Position numbers and translations under genes: made by a program
NCBI GenBank assembly: GCA_919902665.1
Contig: CAKKRK010000038.1
Coordinates: 1 to 64,000 of the forward strand
Length of the DNA: 64,000 bases
Source of the DNA: Nitrospiraceae bacterium
GTDB taxonomy: Bacteria > Nitrospirota > Nitrospiria > Nitrospirales > Nitrospiraceae
Reading direction: 5' to 3'
The notes under the pieces: model-generated
Databases searched by the model: none
What the model was told of the DNA's origin: nothing
The model's input: the letters and a program-made list of their open reading frames with translations, nothing else
In this document: in pieces, positions 44,218 through 52,000 of the stretch
Layout: every line of letters begins with the position of its first letter
Numbering within the stretch: the first letter of the stretch is position 1

Positions 44218-44616
44218 GGACGATCTCCTTGTGCGGCGAATAACAAAATATGGTTAATGCTATTAGATCAAGGAGCGCATGGCAACATAATACTTGACTT
44301 TAGTTAGTTAACGCGCCTAGACTCCAATACGAGTGAGGGGAGAGGGGGTCATGGTCGAGGTGCTTCCTCCCTAACGTTTGCGTTACCTTGACTGTATTGT
44401 TGCTTGCACTCCCTTCTTCTTTCCTGCGCAACCGTTTCAGCAGTCTCAGTCGCTTCGACGCCACAGAGTGCCTTCAGGCCATGATCGGTTCCTACAGCTT
44501 TTGATTCTTGGCTCCACCTGCGAGGGGCAGGTTATGTCGTTGCCTGAAGTGAGGATAAATCCCAGGATGTGCAGAGAACGTTCCCAAAGCGCCGGAACTC
44601 TTGAAAGGAGTCCAAG
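44218..44616. other. Divergent regulatory region between XRE gene and small genes
   Basis: About 400 bases contain no supported gene. An AT-rich block (44240-44310) near the XRE start includes TAGTTAGTTAAC and holds the likely promoter to the right. Confidence 0.5.
44294..44323 (+). promoter_or_regulatory. Putative promoter
   Basis: TTGACT (44294-44299) and TAGACT (44318-44323) are separated by 18 bases. The spacer contains TTAGTTAGTTAAC, a possible operator. Confidence 0.45.
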
Positions 44617-44784
44617 ATGGTGGGCGATGCCGCGATATTCTTATGCCTCGGATTGATTGCCGGAGGGTTGCATTGGGCTGGAATAGCCACGGTTGCGACT
44701 CAGAGTTCCTGGACCCTGCTTGCGAGCGGGATGGTATTGCTGATGATCCACGTGGTAGTGGAACGCACCAGCCGGGTGTTCTAA
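44617..44784 (+). CDS. Small two-helix membrane protein (55 aa)
   Basis: ATG 44617 follows GAAAGGAGTCC. The 55 residues form two hydrophobic segments (about 5-25 and 32-48) and end in the basic ERTSRVF. Such hairpin proteins are easily missed. Family not recognised. Confidence 0.65.
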   Translation: MVGDAAIFLCLGLIAGGLHWAGIATVATQSSWTLLASGMVLLMIHVVVERTSRVF

Positions 44785-44827
44785 ACGATGAGATCCATTG
44801 AGGAGATGCACAGATGAGAGAGGGGTT

Positions 44828-45031
44828 ATGACAACAGAAGAACAGATCTCGAAGATGAAGAAAGCGATTGCGCAGGCTATCAAGGTGATGGGAGACCGGT
44901 TTGGATCGACGGAGCAAGATGTTGAACGAGCCATCCAGGAGCTGAAGGCATCGATGCAGGGGACGGTGGAGCCTAGTCTTTCTATGAAGCCCGTGCCGGG
45001 GGCAGCCACTCCGTCACCTCAAGGGGTGTAA
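44828..45031 (+). CDS. Small helical protein (67 aa)
   Basis: ATG 44828 follows GAGAGGGGTT. Residues 1-45 are a charged helix (EEQISKMKKAIAQAIKVMGD). A Pro/Ser-rich tail follows. No family recognised. It is 44 bases after the two-helix gene. Confidence 0.6.
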   Translation: MTTEEQISKMKKAIAQAIKVMGDRFGSTEQDVERAIQELKASMQGTVEPSLSMKPVPGAATPSPQGV

Positions 45032-45079
45032 GTCGCCATTGAGGCGTACGTGTGTCTGTAACTGGAAGGAGTATGAAGC

Positions 45080-45448
45080 ATGGCCGTTCAATCTACCGCT
45101 CATAGTCACATCGACATCACGGATGCGTTGGCTCGATTGTACGTCTTCTTGGCGCAAAGCATGGATCGTTGTGTGAGCGAGGTTGCTCGCATCAACTATT
45201 TAGAGGCAGACGTACAGTCGCATCTCGCCTCGACCAAGGCAACTGTCTTGGACATGCTGGCTGTTAACCAGGTGGTCCAGGCAAAGGTCCAACAGGAATG
45301 TGATCGTGTGCATTCGCTTATCATGACCTGCCTTGAGGACGGTGTCGAGAAGGCGTTTGCGCTGGATGCCCTGAAGGCGGAGCGGGTCGTGTTGAAACAC
45401 AAGACCATGGCATTGAGCGATTTGCTCGCGGTGTTTCGGACTGCATGA
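45080..45448 (+). CDS. Helical protein (122 aa)
   Basis: This 122-residue, nearly all-helical protein has heptad-like leucines (LARLYVFLAQSMDRCVSEVA) and three Cys. GGAAGGAGTATGAAGC precedes the ATG. Family not recognised. The start and spacing fit the surrounding tandem small genes. Confidence 0.65.
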   Translation: MAVQSTAHSHIDITDALARLYVFLAQSMDRCVSEVARINYLEADVQSHLASTKATVLDMLAVNQVVQAKVQQECDRVHSLIMTCLEDGVEKAFALDALKAERVVLKHKTMALSDLLAVFRTA

Positions 45449-45478
45449 CAGAGTAGAGGGTCCATTCGCTGTTGGATG

Positions 45479-45497
45479 CTTCGGCGTGATGCCGAAG
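45479..45497 (+). promoter_or_regulatory. Perfect 7-bp hairpin ahead of a small gene
   Basis: CTTCGGC and GCCGAAG flank a GTGAT loop. It lies 31 bases before the next start codon, with no T run, so an mRNA structure rather than a terminator. Confidence 0.35.
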
Positions 45498-45527
45498 TCA
45501 TTGGTAGTCATTGCAACGGAGGATATC

Positions 45528-45740
45528 ATGAAGAACACACAGCAGACCTATGTGTTGACACTCGATTCATCGTCGAAAAATGGGCTTCGACTGTGGCAGG
45601 GGCAGAGCATCCATGCTCTGCGCCATTGTTCGGTCAAACAGATCGGCCAGGCATTGAGAGAAATGCAACAGAATGTGGATAGCCTGCAGGCTCCCGCCCC
45701 GTCGTCTGGCGGATCCTACTCCCTGAACCGCGGCCGCTAA
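45528..45740 (+). CDS. Small protein (70 aa)
   Basis: ATG 45528 follows CGGAGGATATC, a strong site; an earlier in-frame start at 45486 overlaps the hairpin. The protein has a beta-like half (QTYVLTLDSSSKNGLRLWQG) and a helix containing LREMQQNVDSLQ. A Pro/Ser/Gly-rich end follows. The MQxNVDxLQ helix recurs in the protein at 48019. Function unknown. Confidence 0.65.
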   Translation: MKNTQQTYVLTLDSSSKNGLRLWQGQSIHALRHCSVKQIGQALREMQQNVDSLQAPAPSSGGSYSLNRGR

Positions 45741-45751
45741 GAGGAAGGTGA

Positions 45752-46423
45752 GTGATCGTACGCATACGAACGCCGTTCAATCTGGACAAATTTCTCGATA
45801 AGATCGACAAGGGCATTCGAAGTCTCTCGTCCCCCAAGGATGGCACTCTCTTTTCACAGGGGGATACGACTGATGCGGTCTTCTATATCCAGTCGGGCAA
45901 GGTGAAAGTGACCGTGCTCTCGGAGCATGGCAAGGAAGCCGTCGTGGCGATTCTTGAGCGGGGCGCTTTTTTAGGAGAATCCTGTCTCGTGGGTCAAATC
46001 ATTCGTACGTCGACCGCGACCACCCTGGAAGCCTCCCGCATTCTCCGCATCGAGAAAGCCGCGATGCTCCGGATGCTTCAGGAGCAACCCAGGTTTTCCG
46101 AGGCATTTATGTCCTATTTGCTGACACACTCGATCCGAGTCCAAGAGGATTTAGTGGATCAACTATTTAATTCCAGCGAGAAGCGGCTGGCGCGGGCGCT
46201 GCTGTTGTTGGCCCACTTTGGGAAGGAAGGCAAGCCGGAGACGGTCATTGCGAAGATCAGTCAGGAAACCTTGGCCGAAATGGTCGGCACCACCCGCTCG
46301 CGCGTCAGTTTCTTTATGAATAAGTTCCGCAAGCTCGGGTTCATTGATTACAAAGGCGGGTCGCGCCTGAATGGCGGATTGCACGTGCATAGTTCTCTTC
46401 TCAATGTCGTGCTCCACGACTAG
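45752..46423 (+). CDS. Crp/Fnr-family transcriptional regulator
   Basis: This 223-residue protein has an N-terminal cyclic-nucleotide-like beta roll (GTLFSQGDTTDAVFYIQSGK, ILERGAFLGESCL). A C-terminal winged helix follows, with recognition region SQETLAEMVGTTRSRVSFFMN (broadly ETLAxxVGTTRSRVSxFM). Cysteines of Fnr Fe-S type are absent. The recognition helix is close to that of CRP-like regulators of unknown effector. GTG start at 45752 follows AGAGGAAGG. It follows directly on the small gene and may regulate the cluster. Confidence 0.9.
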   Translation: MIVRIRTPFNLDKFLDKIDKGIRSLSSPKDGTLFSQGDTTDAVFYIQSGKVKVTVLSEHGKEAVVAILERGAFLGESCLVGQIIRTSTATTLEASRILRIEKAAMLRMLQEQPRFSEAFMSYLLTHSIRVQEDLVDQLFNSSEKRLARALLLLAHFGKEGKPETVIAKISQETLAEMVGTTRSRVSFFMNKFRKLGFIDYKGGSRLNGGLHVHSSLLNVVLHD

Positions 46424-46682
46424 AGTCTCCATCTGATTCTGGTTCTTTGATTCAGTCACGCTACACCTGCCTACGTTCGGCCTCGCCTCCATTGTGCAAT
46501 CGTTCCCTACTGAGCAATTGTGAACAGACTGCAGCCGGCCGCTCCATTATACTTATCACTAGTGAGGTAGGTGTGGATACTTCCGGCGCAAGAAGAAGCG
46601 TATGTGGAGAATCTGACCAGTCTCGTGAGGGACTGAGCGTCAGAGCGAGAGGTCACGTGACGTGTGTGCGGTGTGTCATGTG

Positions 46683-46698
46683 TGCGCCATTGGGCGCA
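46683..46698 (+). promoter_or_regulatory. Hairpin directly upstream of a ribosome site
   Basis: TGCGCC/GGCGCA with loop ATTG sits one or two bases before AGGAGG of the downstream zinc-ribbon gene. It could modulate ribosome access. A palindrome GTCACGTGAC (46652-46661) lies just before it. Confidence 0.4.
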
Positions 46699-46710
46699 GA
46701 AGGAGGACCT

Positions 46711-46953
46711 ATGGTCTGCCAACGCTGTCGGGGGCTACTGGTATGCGAAACCTTCGATGATCTGAGTATCGGAACAGACTCTCTCTACAGGGCCACACGC
46801 TGCATCAATTGTGGGTGTATCGAGGATGCCGTTGTTCGTGCGAATCGTTTCCGTCGTTCGGAGAACATGCGGGCGAGCCCGCGCAGGAGAGGCAGGACGA
46901 GCGACGTTGAACGCATCACGATTCCCTCGGAAGTGTATGCATCGCTCCGATGA
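46711..46953 (+). CDS. Small zinc-ribbon protein (paralogue)
   Basis: This 80-residue protein has CQRC (3-6) and CINC (32-35) pairs, as in the 42830 gene. A basic Arg/Ser-rich region and a C-terminal segment (ERITIPSEVYASLR) follow. AGAAGGAGGACCT is a strong ribosome site. An in-frame ATG at 46678 would add a Met-Cys-rich leader spanning the hairpin. Function unknown. Confidence 0.7.
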   Translation: MVCQRCRGLLVCETFDDLSIGTDSLYRATRCINCGCIEDAVVRANRFRRSENMRASPRRRGRTSDVERITIPSEVYASLR

Positions 46954-46996
46954 GCATTCGCTGCTGTGGCGAATGCATCTGGAAGGAGCTGAACCT

Positions 46997-47254
46997 ATGG
47001 TGGGTAGTAAGGAGGAGGCAAAGATGAAACTCGAGAAGCACGACGTACCAGGTGTATCCCAGACTTCGGCGAGCGTCATGAACGGTGAGGAGAGTCGGCA
47101 GTCTGTTCGCCGCAGGCCGGCCGGTCTGATGAGCAGGGTGCGGGAAATCGATTGTATGTTGGCCGATATCCAGGCGCACATGCAGAGACTTCGGCTGGAG
47201 CGAACCCATCTGGGACTGATGCGGGATGAATTGGCCTGTACGGAAGCCAAGTAG
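46997..47254 (+). CDS. Small coiled-coil protein (85 aa)
   Basis: ATG 46997 follows GGAAGGAGCTG. The N-terminal half is polar; residues about 45-80 form a helix (REIDCMLADIQAHMQRLRLE). The frame is open from 46811 but only this start has a ribosome site. Family not recognised. Confidence 0.65.
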   Translation: MVGSKEEAKMKLEKHDVPGVSQTSASVMNGEESRQSVRRRPAGLMSRVREIDCMLADIQAHMQRLRLERTHLGLMRDELACTEAK

Positions 47255-47504
47255 AACGGCATGAACGATGCGACGGCCAGTTCCATCGCGGTGATTGTGG
47301 TATACCGCCCTCCCTCTTTCTTCGTCTGAGCTATTTTGACCAGATTATCAGCTGGCCTCTCGCTATGCTGGAGCGTAGGTGCCCAGCCGTCCCTTATTCC
47401 GTGCTAGCAGACATCCGTCCGGCGAGCAGAAGGTGTGACTGTGGCGTGTATGGCCACAGGATAATCGAGTGTGTGGTGAATGTGAGAACTAAAGGAGAAT
47501 CAAG

Positions 47505-47681
47505 ATGAGTACTATTATTATTGTCGTATTGGGTGTGTTGTGTCTCGGCGTACTTCCGATCTGGTCGTACGGCGGAACCTGGGGATATGTGCCCAGCGGC
47601 GCACTGGGTTTCCTCCTCGTGGTGCTCACTATTCTGACTCTGATGGGCCGGACGGACCGGACGGCAACTGTCAAGCCGTAA
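47505..47681 (+). CDS. DUF3309-like small membrane protein (58 aa)
   Basis: ATG 47505 follows AAAGGAGAATC. The 58 residues consist of a hydrophobic helix, the motif LPIWSYGGTWGYVPSGALGF, and a second helix. This matches the DUF3309 pattern (LPxWPYSxxWGYxPSGGLGL). Members are small membrane proteins of unknown function common in aquatic and soil bacteria. Confidence 0.85.
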   Translation: MSTIIIVVLGVLCLGVLPIWSYGGTWGYVPSGALGFLLVVLTILTLMGRTDRTATVKP

Positions 47682-47858
47682 TGGGCATGAGCGTTCATAG
47701 CTGAGTGCGCCTCTGTTTGGTGGATCTCTGTTCATACCGGTGTCAAGTTCCGTCAGACGTCACTCTGCTTTAAGTGGTGGTGCCGCGCAGGTTCTCAGGG
47801 ATATGGCTTGTCCATGGGATCCTGCGTATGGCCTGTTCAAAGGATGGAGGGCAGGATG

Positions 47859-48230
47859 ATGACCTACGACAAGATCAAGGATCAGATTATCACGAGGTCG
47901 AAAGAAGGCAACCGACAAAAAAATCAGGACGCGGCGAATCTAACAGTGGTCAGAGCGCGTAGCCCGCAAGGAACCGCAAAGGAGGAGAATATGCAGAATA
48001 GATCTTTGGATATCCATCATGATCGTGACGGCATTCTTTATGGGATTTGGGCTGGGCGGGCTCTCACTGCACTATGCAGCTGCCCAAGGAATCTTTGGGC
48101 TTTTGACGTCGGTGAGCCAGCTCGGCAGTGCGTTGGTGGATATGCAGAAGAATGTCGACGATCTTCAAAAGAATATGGGGACAGTGAAACAGGTCAAGGA
48201 GCAGCTGAGCAGTCTGTCCCCACAAGGTGA
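47859..48230 (+). pseudogene. Possible frameshifted upstream part of the 48019 gene
   Basis: ATG 47859 has GGAGGG upstream. The frame runs through a second perfect ribosome site/ATG (AAAGGAGGAGAAT, ATG 47991). It then continues out of the frame used by the downstream coding-like ORF from about 48014, giving a Cys/Arg-rich end typical of a wrong frame. Deleting one C at 48014-48015 would join MQNRSLDI to the downstream helix. It may be a genuine frameshift or two overlapping small genes. Confidence 0.35.
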
Positions 48231-48300
48231 TGGCACTCCTGGAGGGGACCTCCTGAAAAAAGGTGGCGATTCGTTGAAGGACATGAAGCCGAAATTCTGA
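48019..48300 (+). CDS. Small membrane/coiled-coil protein (93 aa)
   Basis: From ATG 48019 the frame gives a membrane helix (VTAFFMGFGLGGLSLHYAAA), then a coiled coil (LVDMQKNVDDLQKNMGTVKQ) and a Gly/Lys-rich tail. The helix contains MQKNVDDLQ, echoing MQQNVDSLQ at 45528. There is no ribosome site before 48019. The strong one lies 13 bases before 47991 in another frame, hence the suspected frameshift. Confidence 0.55.
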   Translation: MIVTAFFMGFGLGGLSLHYAAAQGIFGLLTSVSQLGSALVDMQKNVDDLQKNMGTVKQVKEQLSSLSPQGDGTPGGDLLKKGGDSLKDMKPKF

Positions 48301-48334
48301 GTCGCATGACGCGAATACTTTAGGGAACTCACCT

Positions 48335-49015
48335 ATGAGCCAGATATTCAACCGTGCCGCTGGTAAAAAGTCCAATTGTTCCAAAATGAATCTCGGCATG
48401 ATCTGGGGGTTGATGGCGAGCATAGTTGTGCTGCTGATCGAGATTCCCGTGGCTTCAGCTGCGCAGACCGCCACAGAATCAGTGAAAAGCACGATCGATG
48501 AGGTGATCGATATTCTCAACAGTGAAGAGTTGAACCAACCGGGCCGCTCGGTGGAACGACGTCAGAAGATTGAGCACGTCATCAGGCAGGGCGTCAGCTA
48601 TGAAGATATGGCCAAACGGGCCCTGGGCTGGCCTTGGCTAGAACTGACTGATAGCGAGCGGCAGGAATTTGGTGCCCTCTTTGTTCAATTACTCCGAGAC
48701 ACGTTTGCCTGTCGAATTGATAACTATGCCGACGAGCAGGTGCTCTACCTGTCTGAAGAGCGGGAAGAGAACTTTGCCGAGGTGAGGGCGAAGCTGTCGG
48801 GTCCTAAGACGGAGACTTTTCTCGATTTCCGGCTGGCGAACGTGTTGGGCCATTGGTATGTGCATGATGTGGTTATCGACGGCGCGGGCATCGTGAGCAA
48901 TTACCACGCACAGTTCGCCAGCATTATCCGCACCCATTCCTACATAGGTTTAGTAAACAAGATGAAAGAGAAGACCCTTGTGGTAAAAGCGTTTGAAACG
49001 ACGACGGCTCCATAG
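48335..49015 (+). CDS. MlaC-like phospholipid-transport protein
   Basis: This 226-residue exported protein has a signal segment (about 20-42, LMASIVVLLIEIPVASAA). An MlaC/Ttg2D domain follows: RRQKIEHVIRQGVSYEDMAKRALG and the region YADEQVLYLSEEREENFAEV. In Gram-negatives MlaC carries phospholipids between outer and inner membrane with MlaA and MlaFEDB. None of those partners is nearby. It lies 65 bases before the cyclic glucan synthase gene. Confidence 0.85.
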   Translation: MSQIFNRAAGKKSNCSKMNLGMIWGLMASIVVLLIEIPVASAAQTATESVKSTIDEVIDILNSEELNQPGRSVERRQKIEHVIRQGVSYEDMAKRALGWPWLELTDSERQEFGALFVQLLRDTFACRIDNYADEQVLYLSEEREENFAEVRAKLSGPKTETFLDFRLANVLGHWYVHDVVIDGAGIVSNYHAQFASIIRTHSYIGLVNKMKEKTLVVKAFETTTAP

Positions 49016-49080
49016 TTCTGCGCGCAAAGGCAGCGAGTGGGCCTGTTGGTGATGAACCGGAATGTCGCATTGGAAGGCCC

Positions 49081-52000
49081 ATGGATACCATGTTTTCACC
49101 GGTAGGCAAGCGCGCTGAACTGGAAGAGCCAATTCGCGCCGAGCTCTTCGGCGCCGAACGGCTCGAACAGCATGCGGCAAGTCTCGCAGTGGCACAGGTT
49201 GTCACCGATGACGCACGCGTGGGCCGATTACTCACGCCACGAGTCCTTGAGAATGGACGAGTCTTGGTGGCGTCGTATCAGGCGATCGCTCGTACGATTC
49301 GCGATGAGCAATCAATTACTCCAGCGGCCGAATGGTTCGTCGACAATTTCCATATCATTGACGAACAACTTCGCGAAATCATCGACGACTTGCCTCCCGG
49401 GTACTACAGGCAATTACCCAAACTTGCATCAGGCCACTTAAAGCATTACCCACGGGTCTTTGGCGTAGCCTGGGCATTCGTGGCCCACACCGACAGTCGT
49501 TTCGATCCTGACATGCTCCGGCGCTTTGTGTCGGCGTATCAATGCGTGCAACCCCTGACAATCGGTGAGTTGTGGGCTGTCGCGATCTCGCTGCGTGTCG
49601 TCTTGGTGGAGAACCTTCGCCGGTTGATCGAGCGGATCGTTCAGAGCCGCGCGGACAGGCTGGAAGCCGACGAACTGGCCGACAGCTTGTTGGGGACCGG
49701 GGGGGGAGTCACCGAACCTCTAGCCACGATTCTTCGCCATGTTGAGCGCCGACCATTAGCTGCGGCATTTGCTGTACAGCTGGTTCAGCGACTCCGTGAC
49801 CTGGATCCCAAGGTGCGTCCCGTTCTGCAATGGCTTGATGAGCGGTTGATTGGGCAAGGCACAACGGCCGACGACATGGTGCATGCGGAGCATCAGCAAC
49901 AGGCGGCCACGAGCGTCACGGTTCGCAACATCATTACAAGCATGCGGCTGACGTCCGCGTTTGATTGGGCGGACTTTTTTGAGAGCGTCAGTTCAGTCGA
50001 CAATATGCTGCGGGGCGATTCCCGCTATGCCGAGATGGATTTTACCACGCGGGATGCCTATCGCCATGCGATCGAGGATCTTTCCCGCGGTACGGGGTTG
50101 TCGGAACTCGACGTGACCGCACGGGTTGTGGAGCGTACCAGACTGGCTGGGATTGAGATGCATGCGAGTGAACAGTCGGAGTTGGATCGGCACATGGACC
50201 CCGGCTATTACCTGATCTCCCAGGGCCGCCAGGCATTTGAACGCGAACTCGGTTACAGGGTGTCTTGGAAAGGCTTGATCCTGCGCTGGTGCGTCCAGGT
50301 TCCGGCTCTGGGCTACCTGGGATCGCTCGCCGTGTTGACCGCCATAGTCCTGGCCTTCCCACTATGGCATGCGAGCGCCACCGGGGTGACCATTGCAGGC
50401 CTGGCCTGTCTCGGTCTCATTGCGCTCGTGCCGGCTTCAGATCTCGCTATGGCGCTCATCAATCGGATGGTGATGGCCATCCTCGGGCCGCGGTCATTGC
50501 CCCGCATGGCATTGAGAAACGGCATTTCTAAAGAGTTACGTACAATCGTGGTAGTCCCCATGTTACTGACGACCCAGCAGGGCATCGATGAGCTGGTTGA
50601 GCGATTGGAAGTGCACTATCTAGCGAATGCGGATGATGACCTGCGCTTCGCTCTGCTCTCCGACTGGAGAGATGCCTCAAAGGAAAGTATTCCAGGTGAC
50701 GTTGAACTGCTGGATAGCGCGGTGGAGGGGATTGCGCAGCTGAACAAGCGGTACGGTCCCGCGGCGGGGAGCGGTCCGCGGTTTGTGCTATTGCATCGCC
50801 GGCGTGTCTGGAACGAATCCGAACAGGTGTGGATGGGATGGGAACGGAAACGAGGCAAACTGCATGAGTTGAATCAATGGTTGCGCGGCTCGATGAGCAC
50901 GACGTTCATGTCTGTTGGCGGGCAGCTCCCCGAGGCGATTCCGTCGGTCCGGTTCGTCATCACCTTGGATGCGGATACACGGTTGCCGCGTGGAGCCGCG
51001 CACCGGCTCATCGGCACCATGGCTCACCCTCTGAACCGGCCACGGTTCGACCGTTTCGCTGGGTACGTTGTAGAAGGGTATGGGGTCGTGCAACCGCGGA
51101 TTACCCCGTCGCTCCCAGGCAGCGGCGAGGGCTCGTATTTTCAACAGACATTTTCCGGACCCAGCGGGATCGACCCCTACGCGTCGGCGGTGTCTGATGT
51201 GTATCAGGACCTATTCCGGGAAGGGTCCTACACGGGCAAAGGCATATACGATATCGACGCGTTCGAAGCGGCGCTGGCGGGCAAGGTGCCGGACAATGCG
51301 ATGCTCAGTCACGATCTTTTTGAAGGATTGTTCGCGCGCGCGGCGCTGGCGACCGACATCGAGCTGTTCGAAGCGTTTCCTGCCCACTATGAGGCGGCGG
51401 CAGCCAGGCAGCATCGATGGGCACGCGGCGATTGGCAGCTGTTGCCCTGGTTATTCGGGCGAGGGCATACCGGGTCTGAGCCGCATCGTGCGGTGGTGAT
51501 TCCCGCCATTGGTCGTTGGAAGATTCTCGACAATCTCCGCCGGACCCTGTCGGCGCCTGCGGCGTTTCTGACATTGATCGTCGGATGGTTGCTGCCAGAA
51601 CCATCTGGCTGGGTCTGGTCCGGATTCATTCTGAGCACGATCGCAATTCCCTCGCTGTTGTCCTTCGTGCTGGGGCTCTACCCGCGCCGATCCAAGATTG
51701 CCTTGCGCACCCATTTTCGTGGAGCAGGCACCGACCTAAAATTGGCCGCGAGGCAGATCGCGTTGACCGTCACGTTCCTCGTGCATCAAGCATGGGTCAT
51801 GACGGATGCCATTCTTCGTACTCTCGGTCGGCTCGTCTTCACGCATACACGGATGTTGGAGTGGGTGACTGCGGCTCAAGCCGAGGATGCCTATACGTGC
51901 AATTGGACGGGGATGTATCGGCGCATGGCAGGCGGTGTGGCGCTCACCGTCGCGGCAGCTGGTGGGGTGGCCGTGTTTGGGGGCTATGAGTCCTGGGCCG

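Noticed and set aside
47263-47331. 22-codon ORF after the coiled-coil gene
   Set aside because: No ribosome site and no distinctive composition.
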